Source of the DNA: Tyto alba
Lineage: Eukaryota > Chordata > Aves > Strigiformes > Tytonidae
Length of the DNA stretch: 64,000 nucleotides
Assembly: GCF_018691265.1 (NCBI RefSeq)
Contig: NW_024881278.1
Location: forward strand, 2,232,001 to 2,296,000
Direction: 5' to 3'
Under the pieces are notes generated by a model that searched no databases, was not told the origin of the DNA, and saw only the letters and a program-made list of their open reading frames with translations. Every line of letters starts with the position of its first letter. The first letter of the stretch is position 1. Of the stretch, positions 11,111-25,234 are shown piece after piece. Both the position numbers and the translations under genes were made by a program.

Positions 11111-12701
11111 TCAAAAGTGACCATTTTCTGACCTAGCCAGTAGACAGAGGAAGACTATACATGCTTTTCCTTCTCATTTCTCTTTCAGGCAGAGCAGGCT
11201 GCAGCTTTAGATAAATATAGTTGGAGAAATTGCCCCTGTATACAGAGTTTGCCATCTAGAGAGGGTTGTTGAGGATAGGAGGAAAGAAGTATTGCCTTCC
11301 CCATTTTGTAGGCTGGCTGTTAAATGGAAAGAACAGAAACTTTAGGGAATAAAAGCTTTAAACACTTATTTGCAACTGAAGCCTCGATATCCTCTTGACC
11401 CTATCTGCCTAAAGGTAGGCACTAGCTTAAATGCATTCTTGAATCAGGAACTGACAGAACAAATGACTTAGTTAACTCAAGGGAACCTCTGGTACAGTCA
11501 GAATTGGAAACTACATACACAAGTTGTTGGACTGTGAATCAGCGACAAAATTATCCTTTCCCTCTCTGTAGTAGCGCAACAGGGAAATACTTGATGTTTA
11601 TCTGATTTAACACAAGCCATGCTAAATACTGTATCTAAAATGGAACATTTAAATGGTGCATGGGTAAGAGGAGGCAGAGAAAAAGGCTGGGAGGGAGAAG
11701 AATTAGGGATGACATTTTATGTCTTTTAAAAGTCTGACCTTTTGGAAATATCACTGTGTACATTTTAAATATTAATAGAGGCACTAGCTGTTAGAAGGCA
11801 CAGGGCTGTGGTTGGGGGGTGACCTTTTACTGAAGTAAAAGAAAACTGACAGTTTTATTAGCCATAGAGTACTGCAAACAGAAGCTACACAAAAAAAGCA
11901 AGCAAAAAAGCTGTCATTGTAATTAGCTACATTCTCTAAATTAATCTGAGGATGTGGCTGTATCTAAATATTGCTGCAGATCCCTCTGTATCTTAGCCCA
12001 GACTTACCAAACAGCTTCAGAGTGAAAAAGAATAGCATTTCCCATTTCAGTTCTTTAAAGAGATGTTGTTCCCAGAGAAAACAACAATAACACTGGGACA
12101 AAATCAGTGGCGTCTTCATGACTCCATGATCATCACTTCTGTGTGCCACTACAGACATCTCCCTTAGTAGCTCTGAACAAGGCTGGGCTAGAACCCCTTT
12201 TCAAGAATCCCCAGCAGAAGGACTAGAACAAAGATCAAACAGCTATTACATCACACCTATTTTTGCTTTTTAGGACTAATTCATCTATTTAAAAGAGCCT
12301 TGCTCAAATGACATACACTTACTCAGACTAGAACTTTGGTGCTACATGACCAGGAAAGAAGCAATTGCTCTACTGCTTCATCCCAAACCATTTTTTTTTT
12401 AATTAGAACTAAGCTAAATTAACTTGTCTTCATTTTTTTCTGGTCATAAACTCAAGGGTTCAGCTGTCTGTGATCCAAGGCCAGCTGATACAGCACAGCT
12501 TTGTAACCTTGACTCAGACTTCTGAGAAAATTTCTAAGTTGTGAGAATGAGCTGTGAAAAACAAATAGAGCTGAGCCATCCAAGATAAGAAAAGTAAAAC
12601 TGCAGGCAAAGGTAAGATTGTAGAGATAGGAGAGTTAGCAGCTCAAGGACTTGAGAGAAAAATTCCCCACCAGCATGAAAATCTATAAAGCCCTGCAGGA
12701 G

Positions 12702-12722
12702 AAAAAAAAAAAAAAAAAAAAA
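12702..12722. repeat. Poly(A) tract
   Basis: A run of about 21 A with no recognisable retrocopy upstream. Confidence 0.9.
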
Positions 12723-13550
12723 TCTACACCAAAAAGAAACTTGGAAGTTGACAGTACATCCTTGAGGATCTCTGTTCCTAAGAGGAACAAAGTTCATTCC
12801 TTCCCCAGCTGACTGATGACTGCCTAGCCACTTCCTTTTATCCAGGCAAGGGTAACAGGTTCATGAAGAGTTAATTCAAACTATTCAACTCCTAGTATGA
12901 ATGAGGAAGCAGAGCAAGAAAGAAAAAGAAAAGGACAGCCCTTGCTTGTCCTTCAGATATACTTTACTGACAGAAAAATAGTGCTATGTAATATTCTAAT
13001 ATTCTTGCACTTTACTACAGTTTACTTAATGTGATAAGGTCCTTCATATATTTCAGCTCCATTCAGTGTTTTTTTTCATTAGTTATGTTATAGTTCACAC
13101 CAGAGAAAAAGCTGAGTTTATAAACTATATCTAGTATACTCATAAAGAGCAAAATCTGACCTCCTTTATGTCACATTCTGCATAAAGCATTTCAATGCAT
13201 AGGATTTAGAGTTGCTGTGCATCCCATAAAGCCAACTGAGCCTTGTTCTTGAACACAGTCCCACCAGTAAGGCCAGTGGGAATGATGAGGACTGAGAAAT
13301 GGTGAGCAGCAGCACAGGATCCATTCTAAAGGGAAACAAGTCAGTCTTCATCTATTTTTTTTAAATTTCTTTTTATTTGTTTTTATTTTTTTTACGCCCA
13401 GACAGCAAAGGACCAGCACACTCACCACAAAGCAGCTTTGCTGGTGTAAGCAATGGGTGGTAGTTAATCTACAGATCCTGGGTTTTCCTACCACCCAAAC
13501 ACACTGCATATATTCATAGAAAAGGATAACTAAAACTTCAGAAAATAACC

Positions 13551-13576
13551 TTTTTTTTTTTTTTTTTTAAAAAAAA
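13551..13576. repeat. T18-A8 homopolymer junction
   Basis: Eighteen T are followed directly by eight A, so the tract can fold into a perfect A:T hairpin. It is likely a replication-slippage product. Confidence 0.9.
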
Positions 13577-15233
13577 GGTATCATTTATCTTCCATTCTCA
13601 TTTTTTTATTTTAGAATTACATTCTTTGGCTGTTAAAACACATGCTACATGTTAGAAGAAACAGGCAGGAAGGGAAAAGTTAAGCCTAATCCAAATATTT
13701 ATTCTGAATGCCAGAATTTAATCAGTTAATTCACAGAGAGACATCAACGTGAGATCGAGTACAAGCTAAAAATACGGTCAGGGAGTCATGGGTAAATCAA
13801 ATGAAAGTGAAAAGACAGTGATGTAACTGTAAGGATATTTAGAAGTCTGTTACTTGGAAAAATAATCCAGGTAAGCTACTATTTAAAGTACAGCAAGGTT
13901 CTTTAGACACAAAGAATGTTAACAGTATCATAGAAACACTGTGAAATAGCATGCATCTATCCTCTTACTGTTTAGTTTTACTTAGAGGTGCCCAATTTTT
14001 CCTTCCTCTTTTCTTTTTGTATTGACAAAGTTTAGGATGCCTTGAGGGCACTGTTGTATTACAGCGATATGCAACCGCCATGAAAGACAGACATGTCACT
14101 CCGTTGAAACTGAGGGCACAACTAGTCCATCTCAAGGAAAGTAGACCTGGCACACACCACTGAAATGCAGCTGTTTAACAGTGCACAGAAGGTCATACAG
14201 CCTTCTGGGACAAAACCTTCAACTGCAAGCGGAATTAATGATCGTGGTGCCTACTGATGTCAATGGAAACTGTCCTCTTTGACTGTAGGGTGGGCTTGCA
14301 ACTCCTTCCTCCTCACACCCTCACTAACCTCCACACCTGAATTATCCAGAACACCGACATGTCTCACATAAAAGAAAAAAAAATATTTTTTATTATAAAG
14401 AAGACTAATTGCCAGATAGAAGTTAATACATCATTCTGTGATGGTATCAGTAAACTTCTACTGAATGAAATCTCTGTCCTCTCTTAATAGAACAGTAAAT
14501 GTTCAAAAAGTTACCAAACTTGCAAAGCTCCGATGTGAATTACAGTTATTTATGGATGAAAGGGAAAAATAGACTAAAGAGGAAATGGCTACAGTACTTT
14601 TTGTGATAATGAGAATGAAAACCTTCACAAAAACAAGTTGCTATAACAAGTTTCCTTGATTAACCTTCGTGACCTCAAAAAGAAAGATGCCTCATCCTCA
14701 GAGGTCTTGAAGACACTGAGTAGGCCGGGGAGCATCCTTTTGCAGAAGAGATTAAACTATTTTGATTCAGAACAGCTACAGTTCAATCATTTCAACAAAG
14801 TTCACATAGTATGTCAGTAACTACAACTGATTACTTTGAGCTATGGACAGAGAATCTTCTCCTTTGAGCACCTTCCATCCCAATCTGTATCTTTATACTT
14901 ACGTAACAATAGCAAAACACAAGTTAATGCTCTTTGGTACTGCATTTTCCCTTGGTGTCAGGAAAATTATTCAGTTCTGTGGTTTTCTGTCAGGGAGATG
15001 CAGGGAATGACCAGAGGACAGAAGCCTAATGGGCAAATCAATTTCTTTCCTTTGTTTTCAAGAAAGATTTCACTTTTCCCCCATCCCTGGCATTTTTAGC
15101 TCTCTTGAAGTTGAAAAGCAGGTTTCTGCTGAGCTGCAGCCTAAGGAAACTCCTCAGTATATATGAAAAGTGAAGTTACTCTCTAGGGAAATGGCTAGAG
15201 ATTTCAGCTTTTTGTTGAGAGATGTGAAGATAT

Positions 15234-15269
15234 GAAACATCAAACAGATACAAAACATTCAACAGATAC
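15234..15269. repeat. Tandem duplication, 18 bp x 2
   Basis: Two adjacent 18-bp units (15234-15251 and 15252-15269) match at 15 of 18 positions. Both end in AACAGATAC. Confidence 0.75.
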
Positions 15270-17349
15270 TCCAGCAGGGAGTAAGAAAGTATTCTATCCA
15301 GCCTATGATATAGTACCTTTTTAATGCACTCTTGTCTACAAAATCACTTTTTCTGAGTCTATTCACACCTGTGCAGAGACCCCGCACTAGTCCTATACAC
15401 CACTAAACCATTGGGATTACTTAGATGACCAAAAGTCAGAAACTTTCACTTCTGGGATGCCCAGCAACCAGTATAAAAATCAGAATTACAATTTCAATGA
15501 AAGTGAAAGTTTGGACCAAAATACATCGCCCATCAAAACTATACCTGGGATACCTAAGGAATGTGACAGAAAAATATGCACACCCCTAGTGGTACACAAC
15601 AGAAGACCACGATTATCTGCTAAAACAAGATGTCCTTTTGGAAAAAGCAATAACTGGCATATATTCACACATCTATTTGTGTCAGCAGCTCAGCACACCA
15701 AAGGGCAACAGGGGGGTGAAGATCTGGGGAAAATGTGTTTTTTTTTTTTTTCCTCTCTGATTCTGAAGTATAGTTCACAGTAGGAAAAGAAAGCTTGTTT
15801 TCTTTAAAAACTAGTATTGAAATAGGTTTTTACAATAAAGATAATTTCTTCACATTCCTGTTTCAGTGAAAATATTATCTGGTCTCAGCAGAAGTCTTAA
15901 TATTTGAATTAGTCATCTGCTTCCTTTTGAACTGCAAGGAAGCTACATGATACCGACCAACTATCACAGGGGACAGAATAAATTAATCCAGATAAACAGG
16001 AAGAGAGTAGAAATCCTGAAGATGAGAGAAATGGAAGGAAAAGTCTTTTTATTAGTTTTTAAGAAATCACGTAGTTGATATTTACATCTGGAGGGATGCA
16101 AAGGTGTTTTGGCATGGTCTGGAGATACCAGAAATATCCAGGCCAACATTTTGAAGTCAGTGTTGGTGTTTTAATCAACAGTCTGTTCTGACTTTGCACA
16201 TACATTCCTGAGGGTGTTTGCTACCCCTACCAGAACACGGTGCAAGCAGCTTACGCTTCCACCAGAGAGATGAGTGGGAAAAGACATTTTAAGCATATGG
16301 TAGGCTGGGTTGGCTCCATGACAAAAAAACCTGTATGCTATCAGCTAAAGGCAAGGATGAAGAAGAAACAGAGAGAAGATGCTCAGGCCTGTTGGCTCAA
16401 AAAGTTACAGTCAGCTGTTACCAGTCAAAGTTTATTTATTTATTTAACTTCAGATTTTCTGTAATTCTGTGTGCAGTGAATAAGAGCCTTGAATCCCCAG
16501 TGTTTTCAGTATAGTGCCTTTCATTATAATGAAAATTCCCAGACTTGGTCAGAGACAGCACTAACAGTTTCTTCTCTCTTAAAACTCAGGTCTCCACTGA
16601 GGTTAGCAGGCTCTGCAATACCCAGCACAACTACCACACAACTCATTGTTCTTGTCTTTCAGCATTAAACTAGATTCATTTTCTATAGTCATTTTATGCA
16701 GCATCACTATGTGCAAAGATTACTGCTTAAACCAAAATTCACTTTGATTTAGTGGAAGAAAGATAGTCCAGTGACTTGGGCTACAGATTTTCTATATGAT
16801 TAAGGTATTGAGAGTCTTAGGACCTCATTAATCTTCATTTTTCTTTTCAGCTAGGTCTATAATTCTTCAAGACTCCTTTTATATGCAATAGATAGCAGGC
16901 TGAACTGCCTTAATGTAATGGTCTCCCCCCCTGAAAGTACTAGGAACTGACTTTGCTGTCTTTAAAGTTAAACAAGAAGCTGAGGCTTCATCTGCAAGGG
17001 TATAATAGTACTTTCCTATTTCTGAGGATATTATTTTAGAGATCACAACACATTCAGACATTGTGGTCTTACAGGAATAATGATGGTGGTGAAACAAGCC
17101 TTGTAAATGTCATTCAGTATCATCTAATTCTACAGGAAATGTACTTAGCTTTGTACTTAATTGAAGGTATGCTAGTTGACTCATTTGGAAAACTTGAGGA
17201 TCACCATGGAAAAAATGTAGCTCCTTTTGACTGAAAACTGGTAGACAAATGCACCCATTTCACCTATGCAGTGATTTAAATCTCTGTATAGCTAAAATTC
17301 TCACCTAAAGAATTTGCAACCAGTCCCTTAAGGTGTCTTGGCAGCTTTG

Positions 17350-17660
17350 ATTTCAGATACTACAGTTCTGGGTTCATTTATTTGGAGATGTGTATAGCCC
17401 AACTGGAGAGAGTGCAGAGGAGATTTAGGAAAATAGTCAGAAACCTAGAAAACACAAGCTACGGAACTGGATTTTATGAACCCTAAGGAAAAAAAAAAAT
17501 ATTGAAGGAGAATATGGTAGGACTCTTCAAGTAATCAAAGGACACCAGTCCAGACTGGTGGATCAGAGAAGGAAGAAGATACTCAAATCATGGCAGAGAA
17601 AATTCAAAGCAGATTTTGTAGAGACTTCCACTGTTAAGGGCACTGAAGCATCATTAGATC
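17350..17660 (+). mobile_element. CR1-type LINE, old internal-to-3' fragment
   Basis: The block follows the usual order of the CR1 ORF2 end and early 3' region. A GAATACTGT..GTTCTGGGT-like stretch (about 17355-17375) comes first, then GAGAGAGTGCAGAGGAGATT (17407-17426). Next is a GTCAGA..CCTAGAAAACAC segment, a CTCTTCAAGTAATCAAAGG-like segment (near 17522), and a CAGATTT..GTAGAGACTTCC segment before the similarity fades near 17660. There is an inserted A-run around 17490. No open frame survives, and the terminal ATTCTATG repeat is missing, so the copy is both diverged and truncated. It runs in the same direction as the CR1 tail at 10975-11110, but the two are separate insertions. Confidence 0.75.
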
Positions 17661-20119
17661 CTTAGATGTAACCTTCCTTTCCAAAGTCCAAGATGCATGT
17701 TCCTTCTATCAACTCATTCAGAAACACATGCTTTCTCTTCCTCATTCTTCCACTATTCAAACTCTATGTAACTATATAAATCCTTTAGTATGTTAGTTTT
17801 TATATTTTACTAAAAGTATGTTTATTAGTGTGACACAGGTATAACTGCAGAGAGTTACAGACTCAAACCTTCATGTCCAGTAAGTGCACTGAGAATTCAA
17901 ATTTTCATAGAGAGCAAGAAGCAATTTCAAACCAAGTTTCAGTAAGGAGCATGCTATACTGGGAAGCCTTTTCAAAGGTAACCTGAAAGTTCTCATAATT
18001 TTCCTTAATTCAAGAAAAGAATAAATAAGATTAAAAAAAATAAAATCATCTCTCAATTTTTCAAGTTTTTGAAATATAGTTAATGTTTCCTGCATACATA
18101 TCCCTCTTTGGGACCCTAAGATGTTTATAGTTCAATTTTTTTCTATACATCTGCTTTCTTGCATCACATTCAACAAGTATGTATAGAGAGCAATACAGGC
18201 ACAAAGCACATGTATATCTGTAACCACATGCAATCCCTGATTGCCAGCTGAGCACACAGAAGTGCTACAAGTAAGTGCAGAAGCAGGTGCCCAAGACTGT
18301 GGATGCAACAGGACATGGAAATGGACTTCAGCTTTTGAAAAGTGCTACTCCTGGCATATCAATGCACAACTTACACAAGGAATTCTCCCTTACATCACAT
18401 TTTCAGATTTTTCTTTTCCATCCCATGCACACTGAGTACCTCCAAAAGGAAGAAGAGATGTCAACAAGGGCTTACATTGGTTGCAAGTTGGACTGACAAG
18501 CAGCAGGCTTTCAAAGGAGACCCCTCTCTGAAGCCAGTCCCAAGCTATTGCTTAGTGTGGTATACCCAGACTTTGCCTGGTGGTACAAATTCCATCAGAA
18601 ATTCAAATATAAAATTAATCTACTTGCTGAAAAGTCAAAGAAATGGGGAATAGGAAAAAGCAGCGTCAGAGCTTTTTACTTTGAGGCCAGCTTTCTCTCC
18701 AGAGCTACTTCATGTTTTTTTCAAAGAAATATTGCAAGAAACTGATTAAAAACAAGCTGCAAGTTTATGGAGAGACATTTGTATAAAGATGTAACAAGGG
18801 AAAAACCAGAATTAAGTTCAGTTTTTTTTTTCCTGCTAGATGCTGAGGGTGGAGGACAATACTCTGCAATCCTATGCAACACAAAGGCACAAAACTTCAA
18901 ACCAGCTAACTCCTGTGTATGATGGTCACCTAGTGAATAAAGAACTGTCTAAAGGCTTCACGTATAAACCTGAAATCAGCTGTTATACGAAACAGTATTT
19001 CACTTCAGTATAAATAAAGCACACATCTGGATTTCTGCTGAATTCTTTGTTCACAGTCCTACGCTATGATTGTTCCCAAGCAGTCTTCTCTTTCCCCAGG
19101 AGTGTAAGAAAGTAGCTTAGCTAAGCCTAAAAACACAGTTTATTTTATAAAAAGGTTGGGTGACTCTCTCTGCCAAAATACTTTATCTTTGGTCTATTAG
19201 AACAGAGGAAGTAGAACACACATTAGAGAAATCCTGAGGACAGGACTGCATCTACGGACAGCTGCTACGCTGACTAAAGCCCAGGCATAGGGAATGGATG
19301 TTTGGTTCCTAGGTCAGTAACAGACCCAGAAATTTGTTTATGTATGGCCAGACAGCTGAAAATGAGCAGGTGTAGAACAGGCTGAAACCTGCTCTAGTGC
19401 GGAGCTGATCTCCTGTAATTAGCACCTACCGAAAGGTATGGGAAAATTCATTCAGATTTGGCTTTTGTGGCCCCAAGGGCCACAAAATAGTCCTCGTGTG
19501 TCATTAGATGAAGCATGCATCTGCCACTATGTAATACATGGGTATTTCCTCCCCTCTTGGAGCCCCACAGTACCAGTTACAAAACATTGAAAATATCTTT
19601 GCAAACTTTTTGGCTTCTTCAGGCAGAAAATACTACTCATATGTTCCGCAGTTAGCCATAATCTAATTGCATCTATCCATTAGGCTCCAGTTTTAGTCAC
19701 ACCACCATAAACAGGTAATATAATAGTTATTAACACTTTTGCCAAACCAGATTTCTGGAACATTTATTTACACAAGCGCTATAGTTCCCAAAATTCTCTA
19801 TGCCTCTTCTCTGACAGAGAGCTGCATTTGGAAATCATGAGTGGGAGTTTAAAGTAGGTTCAGCATACAGCTCACACTGTTCCCATCTCTGACATCCATA
19901 TGTGGTTTGGACAATCTGGAGCTTTCTTTGCAAGGCCTCGCTCTGTCTATTTTGCAAAATAAAGTTCTACATTTGCTGCTATTCGGCTTTGCATGTTGCA
20001 GCACTAAGATGTCACAATGAAGTTGATAAAACAGTCTGATGGCTAAATAGACACAGGCAGGATCAAATGTTTGCCACACAAGCAATCAAACAAATTGATG
20101 AATGTGAAGAAAGTGATTA
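17661..20119. other. Noncoding sequence, no gene seen
   Basis: Overlapping frames of 64-103 codons at 18241-18745 (plus) lie in a locally stop-poor stretch. They do not agree on one frame, and no protein family is recognised. Nothing else is identified. Confidence 0.6.
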
Positions 20120-20500
20120 TAGAACTATAACTGTTCTATTATTAACCAGCAATCTGCATATCTTCCTCCAATTAATGCCTAGAAAGGAGATGCGAGTCAG
20201 TTGAAACCTAATTACTGGCATAACACTTTCTTGATTAGAAACGCAGTAACAGTCATTGCTTCTACTTCATTTACACAAGGCCCATAATAATAAGCCAAAG
20301 GATGTCAGTCAGTCACTGCTTTCCTGCCAGAAGTTTCTGCCATAGCAATAGCTTCTAGTGTAAATGCACTCCTCTGCCCATGTCACTCAGCTCAGTAATT
20401 GCCTTGCCACTCACATAAAGAAAACAATTTCTGGCTTTGATGGGATTTTGTCGGCGATGTGAAACTGCTCCTGCAATCTCTGCAGCTAGGTGTTAGATGG
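20120..20500. promoter_or_regulatory. Candidate conserved noncoding element
   Basis: This stretch is free of simple repeats and holds spaced homeodomain-type cores: AATTAATG near 20170, TAATTAC at 20209 and GTAATTGCC near 20395. It also has a local CpG pair in TCGGCGATG (20451-20459). That texture is common in vertebrate developmental enhancers. No conservation was measured. Confidence 0.28.
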
Positions 20501-22513
20501 GTTACTTTGGTGGATCGTAACATGAAACTAATCTTTAAGGAAGCAGGTGGAAAGAGAGAGAGACTTACAGGTTGGTAGGTGCTAGGAAAATGGTGCTGTC
20601 TGACTGATTAACCAAAGGGAAGTGTTAGATGAGGTAGAACTGAGACAAGAAGAAGAAAGCAGCAGCAAAGAGAAGAAAGTTGCTTTGCCATTTTCCTACC
20701 ATCAAGAACATCTCTCAGTTCAGCACATCTTTCAGAAGCTCTTGTAAAACCATATACACTTATTTTATAGGCCATAAGTAGCTGTCCAGCAGTCTATAAT
20801 TTCAGCTTGCAGGCTTTGTATTTGGGCCTCCCCATGAGCTGTACATTTATCACCATCATTTCATCATTCCCAGGGGGAAGCTGCAGATGCAAAGATTTTC
20901 CTTTCAATATACGACACATAGCATTTTCCTCACTTCACAACCTCATTCCCAGAATGAGGTCACCCAGCATCAAACGTTTCATTCTGCTTCTCAGCTGAGA
21001 TGAACCCAGAGTCTAGCTTCAGGTTTCTGTGTGACACCTGAGGGCCTGTCCCAAGCTCCCCATGCACTTGTGCATCTCTGCGTGACCCCAGCTTGATTTT
21101 GTAGGAGGGCATATGCAAGGAAAAGGCTCTAGGATGGCAAGCAACAGCTAACTTTGTCCTCTTCCTGTCACAGCCAGCACCTACAGCAATGGAGACAAGA
21201 CTTTCTTCTCCCCCCTGCCCCCTTGCCTCCCAGATGGGCTTATACTGAGGTTTTCATGGACAGCCATAAGAAAGGTATAATTTATCTATCTCTCTTATGA
21301 TGATTCAAAACTTAATCAGAAATAGAGTTTCCATGTAGCAAGATGAGGACAGAGCAAATGTAAAGGTTCCTTTTTCATGTTTTAAAGAAACGTCCATACA
21401 GAACATGAACTTCACATTTCAAGGCTCCTTTTGGATGGAAAGCCATAGCAAGAAGAGGGTAATGAACATAAAATTAAAGGAAAATAATAACTATCCTGCA
21501 GTATCAGTCAGAGAAAATCTCTAGTCTTATACTTCAAATCTGCCCTTGCAGGCATAAGGGACAGTTTGAAAAAGACAAGCTGTCCATGAACAGACACAAC
21601 AATTATGCTTCTACATTTGCAAAGGAGTCAGGGCATAAGCAAAGTATGATGTACGATTCATGTAAATTATTATCATTTACACATTTTTCCACAAGAAAAA
21701 TAAAGCCCCAACTTATCAGAGCCCCAGAACCTGAAGATACCAGAAATACCAAGGATCTCTACCAGAGTTACCTAGGGTCCAACCCACAGACACATGCATT
21801 CCAACAGGAGAGTTGTTATAACATCTGACAGGAAGAACATGCTGAACAAAACCATCTATTTCAGTTGCTTCCAATGAACTTTTCAGTTTATTTAATATCT
21901 ACTGTTTTAACATTCGATATTGCTATCCCAATATCCTATGATATCAACTGTCATCAGTATGCTTTTTATTTCTGAGCATATTCCTGAGATATATGAACTA
22001 TGAAGGTCTTAAATGAACCAAGCTCCTCATCCCTTCATAGCATTGTCTATATCTTAACTGTGTCACATACCTTTAGCAAGTAAAAGTATATTAAGTTATT
22101 TGGGAAAAACCCTTTTATTCTTTGCTCAAAGGGTTCCACTTCAATTGCAGAATATTTCACCACAATAATATTAAGATACTTTCAAGACGGCTCTCGTAGT
22201 TCAAACAGGGAAAAAGGACTATTTTCTTTAGGATGACATAAAATCAGATCTTTTAAGCAATTACAGCCCTTTTTCATACAGAAAAACTTGGATGCACACA
22301 AACCATAGACTCAGTAAAACCTTTTAGTGTCAGTTAAAGTTTACTGGTTCTCCCTCTACCCCAAAGAAAGCATGGTAACTATTCTTACTTTTAGAAAAGG
22401 CATGGCAGCTTCCAGTGTATGTCTTCAGAAGTATTCAAAAACTCCCAAAGCACTCAGGTTTTAAGTCCTTTTTAATTCTAAAATAGCAAAAAATAAGCAT
22501 TACTTAGGGATTC

Positions 22514-22529
22514 TTTTTTTTTTTTTTTT
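22514..22529. repeat. Poly(T) tract
   Basis: An uninterrupted run of about 16 T. Confidence 0.9.
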
Positions 22530-22623
22530 CCCAAACAAACACAGAATATATTTTAAAAAAAAATAAAACCAAGAAAGAATAATGCTATTATGTTTTTGAT
22601 CTTCAAAAAAAAGCCACCCCAAG

Positions 22624-22657
22624 AAACAAACAAAAAAAAAAAAAAAACACAAAAAAC
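22624..22657. repeat. A-rich tract with CAAA/ACAC interruptions
   Basis: A long A run with scattered C, ending in a C4 run. No retrocopy is visible. Confidence 0.85.
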
Positions 22658-23612
22658 CCCCTCCTTGGCAGGTAGCCTGGCTTTATATTGATCACTTCTC
22701 ATTCTTCACATATGGTGAAAGTTTATTTTTAATTCTAACTACACACTAAATAAAGAGGGAGGTACACAAAGAATATATCAAAAATAGCCCAATGCTTGGC
22801 TTTACTGTAAATGAGATCACCAGCAGTACCCCCGAGTTGATTTGTGCCTTATTTTTGGTAGTTCATATTTCTTTAGGATAGCACTCTTCAAAACTGAAAA
22901 ATAAGCATAAATTCTATAAGCTTAAAATACAAGCTACGCAAAAACATTTTACAAAATACAAGGAACTGTTGAGGTGGAGCTTAAAATGTAATCACAAATT
23001 TAGGACACTTTCCCACACACGTTCCTTTCTTTGGAGTTTTCAATAACTCTCTTACACCCTATTCCCATTCTCCTCAGGTTTTCCCAGCTTTGTTTTATTT
23101 TCCTCATATTTATTTTTTCTTCCAATAAAAAGCCATTTTTCTGTTTTCTTCTTTGAAAAAAAAAAAAAATCTGTAGAATCACTACACAGACAGATAAGGA
23201 ACCACTGCATATTTTAAAGAGGAAATTGCATATTCAGGACATTGAAAAACAGAATTAAGTGTACACTTCACTTCTGGTAAAAGCAGAAGAGCTTTCCAAG
23301 TGTATTTTTCAAGCTGTAGGGGTTTGTCCAGTACAAGTTTGCTCTGAATGAGCTTGTAAAGAACTGCAAAGCAAGAGTCACCGTTGATAAGCAACATCAG
23401 CATGACATTCTGCAAGATGTACCTCATACCATTTTTGATTTCACTCTGCAGACTCATTGTGCTTGTGTCTTTGAAGTGCACAAAATAGGGCAAGTTCTAC
23501 TCAGTAAAATAACAGATTTGTAACAAAATTACAAAACTCACATCCAAATCCTTCACATTTCTATCAGGACAAGCAAACCACAGGGTCAACTGAAGAAGAA
23601 AATGAGGGCATT

Positions 23613-23660
23613 TAAAAAAAAAAAAAAAAGGAAAAAAAACAAAACAAAAACAAAAGAAAT
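23613..23660. repeat. Poly(A)/(AAAAC)n tract
   Basis: A run of A followed by AAAC and AAAAAC units. Confidence 0.9.
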
Positions 23661-25234
23661 TCTATCATCATCATAGCAAAAAAAGCAGCAACAAGTAAAG
23701 AGACAAAGATTGTCTCAAGCACTTTACCCCACACTTCACTAACTGTTACACCTTTACCTCCCATTCTGAACTCAGTTCATCTCCTCTGCGTGCTTTTTCC
23801 TGTTTCTGAGGTCCCCATTTGCTAATCACTTGTGTCTGTGGAGCAGCTTGGCTAATTTGACTCTGACAGCTATTAGTCACCAGGTAGAACCCAGCACTGG
23901 GTTTTACACAGGTGTCCGTCTTTACACATTTATCCTTTCCCTTTTTTGGGGGGAAGACCATAAAGTCAGCATGCTGCAGACATGAACGGAAGGAAGCACC
24001 TCAAATAAGAGAAGAGAGTACATATCTTACACTTAATTCATACCACATTTATGAATATTCATAAAAGGAACATTTAGGCTGAGACAGAAAATGGTATTTT
24101 GAAGAGAAGAAACAAATGTGGCTGATGATTAGCTTTCTAAAGACACACATGAAAACTGTCACAGCTTCGATGGCAAGAAATGGTGTTTCATGTGTCACAA
24201 AAGCCATTTTAAAAGTAACATAATACAGACCTTGGGATATCTCTATTCAGCAGAACAAATCCTAAAATGACTAGCGTGTAGCAAAATGGCTTGCATGGTC
24301 ACTGTAAAAGTGCCATGAAGCCAAAAGACATAAATGTCACATGAGTAGATTTATGGGTTTAACAAAACACTACATAAACATTTCTAAATGCAATTCCACT
24401 GACCTTCTAAAGAGAACAGGAAAAGCTCAGCACCCCAGCGACCCTCTCCACAAAGCAGAGCTGGCATCATGTTAAAGATACCTCATTAGCGCTTATGTGA
24501 GCACATAACAGCCATGCCAAGGCTGCAGGAGGGCGAGAGACTCTCAGTGAGTAAAGAAACAGAGAGATCCTTGATAGAGGGCTTTGAAACTTTGTTTGCA
24601 TTCAACAGTAACAAGATAACCCTTGAGTATTAGAGTTAATGAAAACCCCAGGATGTCAGCCTGCTCAGAGAGCTAGCCCTATGGAAGGGGAATTCTTCAG
24701 AACTGGCCCCTTGACTTTGATAGCAGAGAAGAAAAACCCTCGGTGACAGATAGAACAAGAGGTTGTTGTTAGAATCACTGCAGGTTTCTTAAATGTTTGG
24801 GGAATTTTTATCTGCTTCCAAGGTTGTAATCAAGATCTCAATCCTTTGTTGCTATACAAATTTGCTTTCTTAAGTTTACTTTCTCATTTGAACTTGCCTG
24901 GCATTGTATGACCCAGTAGCGGCTCTAGCAAGCTAGGATACATAGTTTGTCCAGAGGACAACAATACCCAGCAAAAGGAGATCCCACAAAGAATCTGCAA
25001 GAATGTCCAATCAAGAAGACTGGGTGCTCTGAAGACTGATATTATCAAGATACAGGACACACACAAAAAAGTATCTTCTGACAGATATTATTCAGTGACC
25101 TGCAAGTAGGGGAAGAGATGGATTACCACATGAGGCAATCCCGCATTGTTACATCTTGACATAAGCAGAAGCCAGGATCAGTGATCTGTAAGCTTATAAG
25201 GAAATGTGACTTTCATTCAGCAACCTGAATCTCA

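Larger units (their letters stand above)
11111..17349. other. Noncoding AT-rich sequence, no gene seen
   Basis: The longest frame is 108 codons at 15457-15783 (plus). It ends in a T-run-encoded phenylalanine string and has no domain. Simple tracts lie at 12702-12722 and 13551-13576, and a short tandem repeat at 15234-15269. No RNA gene or exon is recognised. Confidence 0.65.
20501..25234. other. Noncoding AT-rich sequence, no gene seen
   Basis: The longest frame is 103 codons at 23182-23493 (minus), with no recognised domain and no splice-site evidence. Simple tracts occur at 22514-22529, 22624-22657 and 23613-23660. No RNA gene is recognised. Confidence 0.65.

Noticed and set aside
12702..12722. 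Poly(A) as the tail of a processed pseudogene
   Set aside because: No mRNA-like open or broken coding sequence and no flanking direct repeats were recognised upstream.
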